Shown here piece after piece: positions 7,416-16,111 of a DNA stretch of 39,996 nucleotides. Origin of the DNA: JAZMZS01 sp045580775 (lineage in GTDB: Bacteria > Bacillota > Clostridia > Oscillospirales > CAG-272). The stretch spans positions 1 through 39,996 of the forward strand of contig JAZNOK010000175.1 in the NCBI GenBank assembly GCA_045580775.1, read 5' to 3'. The position numbers were made by a program, and so were the translations under genes. Position 1 is the first letter of the stretch; each line of letters opens with the position of its first letter. The notes under the pieces are model-generated. The model saw nothing but the letters and a program-made list of their open reading frames with translations. It had not been told where the DNA came from and ran no database searches.

Positions 7416-7514
7416 TACTTTAGCGGAGATATGATACTTTTTTTGCAAAAAACTATTGACAAGCCGTAATACCGGTGATATAATTTACCCTGCTAAAGTA
7501 ATAAAGCGTTAAAG
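7416..7514. promoter_or_regulatory. candidate TrpR-family (YerC/HisR) operator region
   Basis: A perfect 9-bp inverted repeat, TACTTTAGC (7416-7424) and GCTAAAGTA (7492-7500), brackets the his promoter. Downstream of the -10, TAAAG occurs at 7494, 7502 and 7510, an exact 8-bp period. TrpR is known to bind tandem half-sites at about 8-bp spacing, and the first gene of the operon is a TrpR relative, so autoregulation is the simplest reading. The binding itself is inference. Confidence 0.5.
7456..7484 (+). promoter_or_regulatory. promoter of the histidine operon
   Basis: A perfect TTGACA (7456-7461) and TATAAT (7479-7484) are spaced by 17 nt. The leader to the first start codon is only about 38 nt, too short for a T-box or attenuator, so control is probably by repressor. 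Confidence 0.88.
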
Positions 7515-7528
7515 TGAGGCAAAGTAAA

Positions 7529-7831
7529 ATGAGCAAATGGCATACAAAAGATACAGATGAACTGTTTGAAGCTATTTTGGCACTTGAGAATCTTGAAGAA
7601 TGCTACGAGTTTTTCGAGGATGCATGTACTATAAAGGAAATACTGGATATTGCACAAAGGCTGAAGATAGCAAAAATGCTGAAGTCCGGAGTAAACTACG
7701 CTACCATATCAAAGGAAACCGGCGTTTCCACCGCTACCATCAGCCGAGTATCCAAATGTATAGAATACGGAATGGGCGGCTATAACAAAGCAATAGAAAG
7801 AGCAGAAAAAAGAAAAGAGAAAAGCGAATGA
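7529..7831 (+). CDS. yerC: YerC/TrpR-family transcriptional regulator
   Basis: A 100-residue all-helical protein of the TrpR/YerC family. It starts MSKWHTKDTDELFEAIL and carries a helix-turn-helix at about residues 55-80 (NYATISKETGVSTATISRV). The ATG at 7529 was preferred over the GTG at 7514 because GTGAGG lies 9 nt before the ATG and family members begin this way. It is the first gene of the his operon and its TGA overlaps the ATG of hisZ. From memory, YerC-like TrpR relatives have been proposed by comparative genomics as histidine regulators (HisR) in Firmicutes, and its position here fits. The effector, presumably histidine, is inferred. Confidence 0.88.
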   Translation: MSKWHTKDTDELFEAILALENLEECYEFFEDACTIKEILDIAQRLKIAKMLKSGVNYATISKETGVSTATISRVSKCIEYGMGGYNKAIERAEKRKEKSE

Positions 7832-8937
7832 TTGATACTACACTACTGAAAAGCGACGAGCGTGCTGTTTACTCGCTCAGGGCTCTTTACAAGCAATACG
7901 GCTATATGCCCTACAAGATGGGCAAATTTGAAGAATACGACCTATATGTACAAAACAAGGATTTTCTCGTAAGTGACAAGGTCATTACATTCAATGATAC
8001 AAACGGCAAACTGATGGCTCTGAAGCCTGACGTGACCCTCTCGATAATCAAGAACGCAGATGATGCACCGTCAACCAAGACCAAAGTGTATTATGACGAA
8101 AATGTGTACCGTGTATCCGACAGCACACACCAATACAAGGAGATCACGCAGGCGGGGCTCGAGTGCATAGGAGATATCGGCAGCTATGATATCTCTGAGG
8201 TCATTATGCTGGCGTTAAAGAGTCTTGAGAGCATCTCTGACAAATATGTATTGGATATTTGCCAGCTTGATATTACAGCATCAATACTCGACCAAATATC
8301 CCAGGACGAGCTGTTCCGCTCAGAGATACTGGAGTGTCTGAGCAAAAAAAGCCCCCATGACATCAAACGCATCTGCACTAAATACGGCTCATCAGAGGCA
8401 GATGCAAAAGTGCTCTCGGCAATCAGCGGCATATACTGCAAAATGGACGAGGCGATAAAGCAGCTTTCTCCGCTGTGCAATACGGAAAAAGCCAAAAGTG
8501 CACTCTCGGAGCTATGCGAAATATGGGAACTGATAAAAGACACCCCTTATGCCGAGCATGTACGTGTAGACTTTTCTATAGTCAATGATATGAACTACTA
8601 CAACGGCATCGTGTTCTCGGGGTTTGTCGATGGGATCTTTACAAAAGTCCTGTCCGGAGGCAGGTATGACAAGCTGGTACACCGCATGGGCAAGCGTGCA
8701 GGTGCTGTGGGATTTGCTCTGTATCTTGATCTGCTGGAGGAGATGACGCAGAGCACTCAAGAATACGACGTCGACACCCTCATACTCTACACAGACAGCG
8801 TCACCGTAAGAGAGATAACCGATACGGTGTCAAAGATCACAAACGAAGGCAGGAGCGTTTCGGTACAAAAGTCCATACCGGAAAAGCTACGATATAAGAG
8901 TGCAGTCAAGCTCGGCGGATGGGAGGACTCAAAATGA
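7828..8937 (+). CDS. hisZ: HisZ, regulatory subunit of ATP phosphoribosyltransferase
   Basis: The 369-residue product is a class II histidyl-tRNA synthetase-like protein without a role in tRNA charging. It has the motif-2 region KVYYDENVYRVSD (about 90-102), then ITQAGLECIG (about 107-116). Near residue 250 is MNYYNGIVFSGFV, followed by SGGRYDKL. HisZ forms a hetero-octamer with short-form HisG and is needed for its activity and histidine feedback. The adjacent hisG is of the short form, which confirms the assignment over hisS. Both ends overlap neighbours by ATGA-type junctions. It is cytoplasmic. Confidence 0.94.
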   Translation: MIDTTLLKSDERAVYSLRALYKQYGYMPYKMGKFEEYDLYVQNKDFLVSDKVITFNDTNGKLMALKPDVTLSIIKNADDAPSTKTKVYYDENVYRVSDSTHQYKEITQAGLECIGDIGSYDISEVIMLALKSLESISDKYVLDICQLDITASILDQISQDELFRSEILECLSKKSPHDIKRICTKYGSSEADAKVLSAISGIYCKMDEAIKQLSPLCNTEKAKSALSELCEIWELIKDTPYAEHVRVDFSIVNDMNYYNGIVFSGFVDGIFTKVLSGGRYDKLVHRMGKRAGAVGFALYLDLLEEMTQSTQEYDVDTLILYTDSVTVREITDTVSKITNEGRSVSVQKSIPEKLRYKSAVKLGGWEDSK

Positions 8938-9560
8938 TAAATGTGGCATTACCGAAGGGCAGACTCGGCGAGCGGGTATACGCGATGTTTGAGGCGGCAG
9001 GTTACGAGTGCCCCTCTATCAAGGAAAGCTCAAGAAAGCTGATTTTTGAAAATGAAAAAGCAGGTGTACGCTACTTTTGGGTGAAGCCCTCAGATGTCTC
9101 AATATATGTAGAGAGAGGTGCGGCAGATCTCGGAGTAGCAGGAAAAGACATTCTGCTCGAATATGAGCCTGATGTATATGAGATGCTGGATCTCGGAATA
9201 GGTAAATGCCGCATGGCAGTAGCCGCAAAACGGGACTTTGTTGACAGAGGCGACAGGACACTGAAAGTAGCGACCAAATTCAAGAAAATAGCCAGTGACT
9301 ACTACCGCAGTATATGCCGTGACATTGATATAATAGCTCTCAACGGATCTATAGAGATCGCACCCATGCTTGGGCTCTCAGACGTAATAGTAGATATTGT
9401 CGAAACAGGAACTACGCTAAAGGAAAATGATCTCGAGGTGAAAAAGAGCATAGTTGACATCAGTGCAAGAGTAATAGTCAACAGAGCAAGCTACAAATTC
9501 AAAAACACCGAAATAGAAGCTGTAATAGCAAAGCTGAAAGAACAGGTACAAACAAAATGA
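8934..9560 (+). CDS. hisG: ATP phosphoribosyltransferase, short catalytic subunit
   Basis: The 208-residue enzyme performs the first step of histidine synthesis, joining PRPP and ATP to phosphoribosyl-ATP. The start INVALPKGRLGERV after Met is canonical; GGGAGG precedes the ATG, and an upstream ATG at 8919 gives no conserved sequence. The motif GAADLGVAGKD is at about 66-76. The PRPP-loop region SDVIVDIVETGTTLKEN is at about 147-163. It lacks the C-terminal regulatory domain of long HisG, so it requires HisZ encoded just before it. The hisZ stop and hisG start overlap, as do the hisG stop and hisD start. Confidence 0.96.
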   Translation: MINVALPKGRLGERVYAMFEAAGYECPSIKESSRKLIFENEKAGVRYFWVKPSDVSIYVERGAADLGVAGKDILLEYEPDVYEMLDLGIGKCRMAVAAKRDFVDRGDRTLKVATKFKKIASDYYRSICRDIDIIALNGSIEIAPMLGLSDVIVDIVETGTTLKENDLEVKKSIVDISARVIVNRASYKFKNTEIEAVIAKLKEQVQTK

Positions 9561-10834
9561 TAAAGATATACAACTGGGGCGAGGTCTCAAGTGACGAAAT
9601 ATTCGCCCGCGATAACATAGCATCAAACGTAGAGAGTATCGTTTCTGACATCATAGCTGACGTCAGGAAAAGAAAAGATACCGCACTCTATGAATACACA
9701 AAGAAATTTGACCGTGCGGAGTTGAGCTCGTTTGAAGTCACATCGGACGAAATAGAAGAAGCATTCGATTCGGTAGAGCCTGAGTTTCTCGAGGTTATAC
9801 GCGAGGCAGCAACAAACATACGTGCCTTTCACGAAAAACAGGTACGAAATAGTTTCATCATCTCGGAAAAGGACGGTGTCGTGACGGGTCAGAAGATCAC
9901 ACCGATAGAAAAGGCAGGACTGTATGTCCCAGGCGGAACTGCGGCATACCCTTCTACAGTTCTTATGGACAGTATCCCTGCCAAGATCGCCGGATGCCGC
10001 GAGATCGTTATGGTAACTCCCCCATCCGCCGACGGAAAAGTAAATCCCGTCATTCTTGCTGCGGCTAAGATAGCCGGAGTAGACAGAATATTCAAAGTAG
10101 GCGGTGCTCAGGCAATTGCGGCTCTGGCATACGGAACCGAGACTGTACCGAAAGTAGACAAGATAGTAGGACCCGGGAATGCTTTCGTTGCAGAAGCGAA
10201 AAAGCAGGTATACGGTGAAGTCTCCATAGACATGATAGCCGGTCCGAGCGAAATACTTGTAGTGGCAGATTCAAAGAGCGACCCAAGACACGTAGCAGCT
10301 GACCTGCTCTCTCAGGCAGAACATGACAAATTGGCAAGTGCGGTGCTGGTATGCGATTCATACGAGTTTGCCGAAGCTGTAAGCAACGAGCTCGAAAGGC
10401 AAATACCGCAGCTGCCCCGAGAAGAGATAGCGAGAGCTTCTATTGACAACAACGGCAAGATAATCGTCGCCAAAGACAACCTTATGCTTGCTATAGATAT
10501 AGCGAACGAAATAGCACCGGAGCATCTGGAGCTATGCGTAGACGATCCCTTTGACTACCTTGACAGAGTAAAGCACGCAGGCTCCATATTTATGGGCAGA
10601 TACTGCCCGGAGTCGCTCGGTGACTACTTTGCAGGGCCGAACCACACTCTTCCTACCAGCGGTACGGCACGCTTCGCTTCTCCGTTGTCGGTTGATGACT
10701 TTGTGAAAAAATCGCAGTTTACCTATTACACAAAAGAGGCACTTGGCAAGGTTGCCGACAAGGTTGCTCTCTTTGCACACAAAGAGGGACTCGATGCCCA
10801 TGCTAAGAGTGCCACGATACGCTTTGAGGATTGA
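9557..10834 (+). CDS. hisD: histidinol dehydrogenase
   Basis: The 425-residue NAD-dependent zinc enzyme makes histidine from histidinol in two oxidations, the last two steps of the pathway. The signatures are AGLYVPGGTAAYPST, VDKIVGPGNAFV and DMIAGPSE. Zinc ligands are expected in LLSQAEHD (Gln and His), in LGDYFAGPNH (Asp) and in LDAHAKSATIR (His). The catalytic Glu-His pair is in IAPEHLEL. The length is standard. It overlaps hisG by 4 nt and hisC starts 1 nt after its stop. Confidence 0.97.
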   Translation: MIKIYNWGEVSSDEIFARDNIASNVESIVSDIIADVRKRKDTALYEYTKKFDRAELSSFEVTSDEIEEAFDSVEPEFLEVIREAATNIRAFHEKQVRNSFIISEKDGVVTGQKITPIEKAGLYVPGGTAAYPSTVLMDSIPAKIAGCREIVMVTPPSADGKVNPVILAAAKIAGVDRIFKVGGAQAIAALAYGTETVPKVDKIVGPGNAFVAEAKKQVYGEVSIDMIAGPSEILVVADSKSDPRHVAADLLSQAEHDKLASAVLVCDSYEFAEAVSNELERQIPQLPREEIARASIDNNGKIIVAKDNLMLAIDIANEIAPEHLELCVDDPFDYLDRVKHAGSIFMGRYCPESLGDYFAGPNHTLPTSGTARFASPLSVDDFVKKSQFTYYTKEALGKVADKVALFAHKEGLDAHAKSATIRFED

Positions 10835-10835
10835 T

Positions 10836-11900
10836 ATGAGCAGATTTTTCTCAGATAAATACAGCACTCTCACCCCTTATGTCCCCGGAGAGCAACCCAA
10901 GGACATGAAGTATATAAAGCTCAACACAAACGAGTCTCCCTACCCTCCATCCCCCATGGTAGCAGAGGCAGTGGCAGCAGAGATAGGAAGTTTGCAGCTG
11001 TATTCCGATCCGGAATGCACGGTGCTTAAAGACAAAGCGGCAGAGGTATTCGGTGTCAATCGTGACCGTATCATAATGACAAACGGATCTGACGAGGTAC
11101 TGAACTTTGCCTTCATGGCGTTCTCGGACGATACTCATCCTATTGTCTTTGCTGATATTACATACGGTTTTTACCCTGTGTTTGCAGAGATCAACCGCAT
11201 CCCATACGAGCTGATACCTCTGAGAGAGGACTTTTCGATCGATCCCGGCGATTACATTGGATTAAACAAGAATATAGTAATAGCAAACCCAAACGCTCCC
11301 ACCGGTCTTGCCATGCCGCTGTGCGATATAGAAGATATAGTCCGCACAAACCCGGACAATGTAGTAATTATCGACGAGGCTTATGTTGACTTCGGAGCGG
11401 AAAGTGCGATTCATCTGACTGACAAATATGAAAATCTGCTGGTATGCGGTACTTTTTCAAAATCACGTTCAATGGCAGGTGCGAGGCTCGGCTTCGGTAT
11501 AGGTAACGAGGCTCTGATACGGGACCTTAATACGGTAAAGTATTCTACAAACCCATACAACGTAAACCGAATGACAGCCATAGCAGGTTATGCGGCTCTC
11601 TGCGAAAACGACTATTACATGTCAAACTGCAAAAAGATCATTCAAACAAGAACACGTCTTCAAAAGGAGCTGACCTCTCTTGGCTTTGAATGTACAGACT
11701 CGCAGACAAATTTCGTCTTTGCAAAGCACCCGAACCTTGACGGAGGGGAGATATACCGTTCACTCAAAAACAGAGGGATACTTGTACGTCACTTTGACAA
11801 AGAGAGAATATCACAGTACAACAGAATTACCGTAGGCACACCGGAGCAGACTGATGCTCTGCTGTCTGCCGTAAGAGAAATATTGGAGGAATACAAATGA
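10836..11900 (+). CDS. hisC: histidinol-phosphate aminotransferase
   Basis: The 354-residue class I/II PLP aminotransferase converts imidazole-acetol phosphate and glutamate to histidinol phosphate. It shows KLNTNESPYPPSP near the N-terminus, ANPNAPTG in the middle and DEAYVDF. The PLP-binding lysine is in GTFSKSRSMAGARLG. The ATG at 10836 was chosen because the sequence from MSRFFSDKY is collinear with the family. A longer frame from 10743 lies wholly within hisD. GAGG of the hisD end serves as ribosome binding site. Confidence 0.96.
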   Translation: MSRFFSDKYSTLTPYVPGEQPKDMKYIKLNTNESPYPPSPMVAEAVAAEIGSLQLYSDPECTVLKDKAAEVFGVNRDRIIMTNGSDEVLNFAFMAFSDDTHPIVFADITYGFYPVFAEINRIPYELIPLREDFSIDPGDYIGLNKNIVIANPNAPTGLAMPLCDIEDIVRTNPDNVVIIDEAYVDFGAESAIHLTDKYENLLVCGTFSKSRSMAGARLGFGIGNEALIRDLNTVKYSTNPYNVNRMTAIAGYAALCENDYYMSNCKKIIQTRTRLQKELTSLGFECTDSQTNFVFAKHPNLDGGEIYRSLKNRGILVRHFDKERISQYNRITVGTPEQTDALLSAVREILEEYK

Positions 11901-12484
11901 GAACTTCCGAGATAAACAGAGAAACAAGCGAGACCCGGATATCACTCTGTCTGAATATAGACGGAGACGGGAGCTGCAGTATATCGAGCGGATGCGGGTT
12001 TCTTGATCACATGCTCACGCTCTTTGCCCGCCATGGAAATTTCACACTGACTCTGACGTGTGATGGGGATACCGATGTTGACTTTCACCACACAGCTGAG
12101 GACATCGGAATATGTCTTGGGCGTGCTGTCGCAACCGCCATGGGAGACAAACGCGGCATCACAAGATACGCCGACACGACACTTCCCATGGACGAGACAC
12201 TGATACTGAGTGCAGTAGATATATCGGGCAGAGGAGGACTGTACTACTCAGTCGATATACCCACTGAGAAGGTAGGGGACTTTGACTGTGAGCTGTGCGA
12301 GGAATTTTGGTGTGCATTCTGCCGTGAGTCGGGCATCACCCTGCACATAAGACAGCTGTGCGGCAAAAACTCCCACCACATAATCGAGGGCATTTTCAAG
12401 AGTGTCGCGAGAAGTCTCCGCTTTGCCCTTTCAATTGATGAAAAGAACACAAACACAATACCTTCTACAAAAGGAACGCTTTAA
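11897..12484 (+). CDS. hisB: imidazoleglycerol-phosphate dehydratase
   Basis: The 195-residue manganese enzyme dehydrates imidazoleglycerol phosphate to imidazole-acetol phosphate. All signature motifs are present: GFLDHML (about 34-40), DFHHTAEDIG (about 56-65), KNSHHIIEGIFK (about 156-167) and the terminal PSTKGTL. It is the monofunctional form, without a phosphatase domain; the phosphatase is supplied by the PHP-family gene at the operon end. Its start overlaps hisC by 4 nt. Confidence 0.97.
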   Translation: MRTSEINRETSETRISLCLNIDGDGSCSISSGCGFLDHMLTLFARHGNFTLTLTCDGDTDVDFHHTAEDIGICLGRAVATAMGDKRGITRYADTTLPMDETLILSAVDISGRGGLYYSVDIPTEKVGDFDCELCEEFWCAFCRESGITLHIRQLCGKNSHHIIEGIFKSVARSLRFALSIDEKNTNTIPSTKGTL

Positions 12485-12507
12485 TAATAACCGTATAGGA
12501 ATAACAG

Positions 12508-13119
12508 ATGATAGCAGTAATAGACTACGGAGTGGGCAACCTGTTTTCGCTTTGCTCATCTCTCAATTATATTGGGGCTGAGAGTATTGTCAGCTCGGAT
12601 AAAAATATCATAAAAAAAGCCGACAAGCTCATTCTGCCAGGCGTCGGAGCATTTGCCGATGCAGCAAAGAAACTCTCCGACATGGGACTTGATACGCTCA
12701 TACAGGAGCAAGCCGCACTCGGCAAGGACATAATGGGAATATGCCTTGGAATGCAGCTGCTCTTTGAGCGGAGCTATGAATACGGCGAGCATAAGGGACT
12801 TGGATTACTGGCAGGGGAGGTAGTCCCGATGAAGGGCCGCATCGACGAGAGACTGAAGATCCCGCACATCGGCTGGAACGCACTTGACATCACCCGAGAG
12901 CACAAGCTCCTCAGATATACAAAAAACGGTGACTGCGTGTATTTTGTACATTCATTTTTTGCCGCCGGATGCGAAGATTCTCTTATTGCTACGGCAGAAT
13001 ACGGTACAAGCATCACCGCAGCTGTAGCCAAAAACAACATAATGGGGTGTCAATTCCACCCCGAAAAAAGCGGCAAGGTCGGACTGGATATTCTCCGTGC
13101 CTTCTGTGAGGAGGTGTAG
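12508..13119 (+). CDS. hisH: imidazole glycerol phosphate synthase, glutaminase subunit
   Basis: The 203-residue class I glutamine amidotransferase supplies ammonia to HisF. The nucleophile is C79 in GICLGMQ. The His-Glu part of the triad is H184 and E186 in CQFHPEKSG. The N-terminus IAVIDYGVGNLFS is typical. It is separated from hisB by 23 nt, the largest gap inside the operon, with a weak TAGGAA site. hisA begins 3 nt after its stop. Confidence 0.96.
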   Translation: MIAVIDYGVGNLFSLCSSLNYIGAESIVSSDKNIIKKADKLILPGVGAFADAAKKLSDMGLDTLIQEQAALGKDIMGICLGMQLLFERSYEYGEHKGLGLLAGEVVPMKGRIDERLKIPHIGWNALDITREHKLLRYTKNGDCVYFVHSFFAAGCEDSLIATAEYGTSITAAVAKNNIMGCQFHPEKSGKVGLDILRAFCEEV

Positions 13120-13122
13120 AGT

Positions 13123-13836
13123 ATGATAATATTTCCTGCGATCGATCTCTATGACAAAAAGGCAGTACGGCTATACAAAGGCGACTATGATCAAATGACG
13201 GTATACAGCAACGATCCCATAGAGATAGCGTATGAATTCGAGCGGGCAGGTGCCGGTCATGTTCACCTGGTTGATCTTGAGGGAGCAAAGGACGCAACTA
13301 CCAAAAACATAGATATCGTCAGACAAATAGCAACCGAGACCTCACTGTTTTGCGAGATAGGCGGAGGCATACGCAACATGCAGACGGTTGACCGATATAT
13401 AGAGGCAGGCGTAGACAGAGTGATCATCGGAACTGCAGCTGTAACGGACAGGGCGTTTCTTCTTGAAGCTGTCAGAGCATACGGAGATAAAATAGCTGTA
13501 GGTGCAGACTTCAGAGACGGATATATAGCAATAAAAGGATGGCTGGAGCAGACCGAATACACACTTGACGCTTTTCTCTCGGAAATGAAGGATGCAGGTA
13601 TAAAAACAGTCATTATCACTGACATATCCAAAGACGGTGCCATGCAGGGGACTAATTTGGATCTCTACAAAAGGCTGTCCGAACAGTATTCTCTGAACAT
13701 AACAGCATCAGGAGGAGTCAGCAGTATAGAGGATATAAAAAAGCTGCGTGAGATGAATCTGTACGGTGCTATCATCGGGCGTGCTTATTATATCGGAAAG
13801 ATCGACCTATCCCAAGCTATCGAGGTGGCAAAATGA
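13123..13836 (+). CDS. hisA: ProFAR isomerase
   Basis: The 237-residue (beta-alpha)8 barrel converts ProFAR to PRFAR. Asp8 in FPAIDLYD and the second catalytic Asp in ITDISKDGAMQGTN are present. The phosphate-binding loops are GGGIRN, ASGGVSS and the IIGRAYY segment. GGAGGTG lies before the ATG. Its end overlaps the hisF start by 4 nt. There are no signs of a PriA-type dual enzyme, but this cannot be excluded from sequence alone. Confidence 0.96.
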   Translation: MIIFPAIDLYDKKAVRLYKGDYDQMTVYSNDPIEIAYEFERAGAGHVHLVDLEGAKDATTKNIDIVRQIATETSLFCEIGGGIRNMQTVDRYIEAGVDRVIIGTAAVTDRAFLLEAVRAYGDKIAVGADFRDGYIAIKGWLEQTEYTLDAFLSEMKDAGIKTVIITDISKDGAMQGTNLDLYKRLSEQYSLNITASGGVSSIEDIKKLREMNLYGAIIGRAYYIGKIDLSQAIEVAK

Positions 13837-14591
13837 TAACAAAGAGAATAATTCCCTGCCTCGATGTACGTGCCGGCAGGGTGGTAAAGGGTGTCAATTT
13901 CGAAGGGATACGGGATGTCAACTCCCCTGTGGAGCTTGCCCGTTATTATTCCGATAACGGTGCAGACGAGCTTGTATTCTACGATATTACAGCATCCTAC
14001 GAGGAACGTGAGCTGTTCACCGATATTCTGCGTGAGGTGGCGAGCAGTATATTCATCCCCCTGACTGTGGGCGGAGGTATAAACACCCTCGGGGACTTTG
14101 ACCGAGTGCTCAAGTGCGGAGCTGACAAGGTCAGTGTAAACTCAGGAGCCATCAAAAACCCTGCTCTCATCAAAGAGGCAGCAGAAAAATACGGAGACCA
14201 ATGCGTAGTCCTATCGGTCGATGTCAAACGTGTTGACGGAGTTTTTCGGGTCTTCTCAAAAGGCGGCCGGGAAAACACCGGAATGGAAGCTATCGAATGG
14301 ATAAAAAAGTGTGTCTCTCTCGGAGCAGGCGAAGTTGTCGTTAACTCTATCGACACAGACGGAGTCAAAGGTGGATTTGATTTGGAATTATTAAAGCTTG
14401 TATGCGATGCGGTAAACGTACCGGTAATAGCAAGCGGCGGGGCAGGATGCGTTGCGGATTTTGTCACACTCTTTAACGAGATACCCGATATAGATGCGGG
14501 ACTGGCCGCTTCTATCTTTCACTTTGGCGAAGTCAAGATAAAAGAGCTAAAAGAAGAAATGAAAAACAAAGGTATTTGTGTGAGGTTGTAA
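13833..14591 (+). CDS. hisF: imidazole glycerol phosphate synthase, cyclase subunit
   Basis: The 252-residue (beta-alpha)8 barrel is the partner of HisH. It forms imidazole glycerol phosphate and releases AICAR, which feeds the purine enzymes encoded at 31-33 kb. Catalytic D11 is in IIPCLDVRAGRVVKG and the second Asp is in VVNSIDTDGVKGGFD. Phosphate loops GGGINT and ASGGAG are present. It ends 2 nt before the hisIE start. Confidence 0.97.
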   Translation: MITKRIIPCLDVRAGRVVKGVNFEGIRDVNSPVELARYYSDNGADELVFYDITASYEERELFTDILREVASSIFIPLTVGGGINTLGDFDRVLKCGADKVSVNSGAIKNPALIKEAAEKYGDQCVVLSVDVKRVDGVFRVFSKGGRENTGMEAIEWIKKCVSLGAGEVVVNSIDTDGVKGGFDLELLKLVCDAVNVPVIASGGAGCVADFVTLFNEIPDIDAGLAASIFHFGEVKIKELKEEMKNKGICVRL

Positions 14592-14593
14592 TA

Positions 14594-15244
14594 ATGGTAA
14601 ATATAGACGAGTTGAAATTTGACGAAAAAGGACTGATACCCGCTGTCATCGTGGACGAGCTGACACAGAAGGTGCTCACGGTCGCATACATGAACCGCGA
14701 GAGCCTCGAAATATCAATAGAAAAAGGCCTTACCTGCTTTTGGAGCCGCTCCAGAGGTGAGCTGTGGCTAAAAGGCGAAACCAGCGGAAACTACCAGCAT
14801 ATAGTGTCTATCACCGCAGACTGTGACAATGACGCCTTGGTCATAGTAGTAAAAAAAGACGGTCCTGCCTGCCACACCGGCACAGACTCGTGCTTTACTC
14901 ATCCGCTATGGCAAAGTGAGGAGCATACAACGTTCACCCTGCGTGGACTGTATTCTCTGCTTGAAGGAAGGCGGACTGACAGACCCGAGGGCTCATACAC
15001 GACCTATCTGTTTGATAAAGGTATCGACAAAATACTGAAAAAGGTAGGAGAGGAATGCACAGAGGTGATAATAGCCGGCAAGGCTGATGACCGTGCAGAG
15101 ACTGTATATGAGATAGCAGACCTTGCTTATCATGTGATGGTGCTTATGGTAGAGATGGGGATCTCGGTAGATGACATTCACCGTGAGCTCGCCTCCAGAC
15201 ATATCATTGATCACAAGGTTAAGCAGGAGAAAATGACAAAATGA
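14594..15244 (+). CDS. hisI: bifunctional PR-AMP cyclohydrolase / PR-ATP pyrophosphohydrolase
   Basis: The 216-residue HisIE fusion catalyses steps two and three of the pathway. The N-terminal HisI domain (about 1-110) has CFWSRSRGELWLKGE, CDNDALVIVV and the zinc motif GPACHTGTDSCF. The C-terminal HisE domain (about 115-216) has PEGSYTTYLF, KVGEECTEVIIAGK and EIADLAYHVMVLM. The ATG at 14594 was preferred to the one at 14576 because GTGAGG lies 8 nt before it and the longer form only overlaps hisF. The stop overlaps the next gene by 4 nt. Confidence 0.95.
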   Translation: MVNIDELKFDEKGLIPAVIVDELTQKVLTVAYMNRESLEISIEKGLTCFWSRSRGELWLKGETSGNYQHIVSITADCDNDALVIVVKKDGPACHTGTDSCFTHPLWQSEEHTTFTLRGLYSLLEGRRTDRPEGSYTTYLFDKGIDKILKKVGEECTEVIIAGKADDRAETVYEIADLAYHVMVLMVEMGISVDDIHRELASRHIIDHKVKQEKMTK

Positions 15245-15990
15245 AATACTCCAACTACCACACGCATACGATCTTCTGCGACGGAAGCGACTCTCCTGAG
15301 GAGTTAGTCGAGTATGCACTGGAGCTGGGATGTCCCGAGATAGGCTTCTCAGGGCATGGATACACATACTTTGATACTGCCTGGTGCATGTCAAAAGAAG
15401 GCACAGAGGCATACAGAGAATGTATTACCGGGCTCAAAGAAAAATACAGATCAAAAATAAAGATCCTGCTCGGAATCGAACAGGATCTATGGTCGGATAC
15501 ACCTGCAATCGGATATGACTTTATCATAGGCGGAGTACATTACATAAAGCACAAAGATGCATTTTTGCCCGTAGATGAAAGTGCCGCTCTGACAAAGCAA
15601 CAGGTAGAGAAATACTACGGCGGAGATTTTCTGTCTTACTGCGAGGATTATTACAAAAATGCAGCAATGCTATACGAAAAAACAAAGTGTAACATCATAG
15701 CACACTTTGATCTGGTAACAAAATTCAACGAGCAGGATGCCCTCTTTGACAGCTCCTGCCAAAGATACAGAACAGCAGCCGCCAAAGCACTCGACATCCT
15801 GTGCAAGCATCCTGTGTGCTTTGAAATAAACACAGGAGCAATATCACGAGGCTACCGTACAGATGCATACCCAAGTGCCGAGCTGATATCAATGATAAAA
15901 GACCGCAACAGACCTCTGATGCTCTCTTCCGACTGCCACGCGAAGAAAAATCTGCTTTTCAAATTTGACGATTACGCAAAATTTCTCTGA
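15241..15990 (+). CDS. hisJ: histidinol-phosphatase, PHP family
   Basis: The 249-residue metal-dependent phosphatase hydrolyses histidinol phosphate and fills the one step not covered by the monofunctional HisB. The PHP motif NYHTHTIFCDGS opens the protein, GFSGHGY and GIEQDLW follow, and IGGVHYIKH is near residue 97. CNIIAHFDLV and a terminal SSDCHAKKNL supply further metal ligands. It is the last gene of the operon and is followed by a strong terminator, so the operon contains a complete pathway. Confidence 0.93.
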   Translation: MKYSNYHTHTIFCDGSDSPEELVEYALELGCPEIGFSGHGYTYFDTAWCMSKEGTEAYRECITGLKEKYRSKIKILLGIEQDLWSDTPAIGYDFIIGGVHYIKHKDAFLPVDESAALTKQQVEKYYGGDFLSYCEDYYKNAAMLYEKTKCNIIAHFDLVTKFNEQDALFDSSCQRYRTAAAKALDILCKHPVCFEINTGAISRGYRTDAYPSAELISMIKDRNRPLMLSSDCHAKKNLLFKFDDYAKFL

Positions 15991-16016
15991 GTTTTGCGGC
16001 AAGCTCCTATATACTG

Positions 16017-16065
16017 AAATCCCCCGACGAGTCTGTCAAAACAGCAGTCTCATCGGGGGATTTTT
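16017..16065. terminator. bidirectional terminator after the histidine operon
   Basis: AAATCCCCCGA pairs with TCGGGGGATTT, extended by GAG/CTC, around a roughly 17-nt loop. An A run lies to the left and TTTTT to the right. It separates the plus-strand his operon from the convergent minus-strand nnr gene. Confidence 0.93.
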
Positions 16066-16111
16066 GTGTCGGTTGCGTGATCTCTTTCACGCAGAGAATG
16101 GGAGCTTTGTA

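Noticed and set aside
10743..10835. Upstream start for hisC inside hisD
   Set aside because: It would add 31 unconserved residues wholly overlapping hisD.
14576..14593. Upstream ATG for hisIE
   Set aside because: It overlaps hisF coding sequence, and the better-spaced GTGAGG site serves the ATG at 14594.
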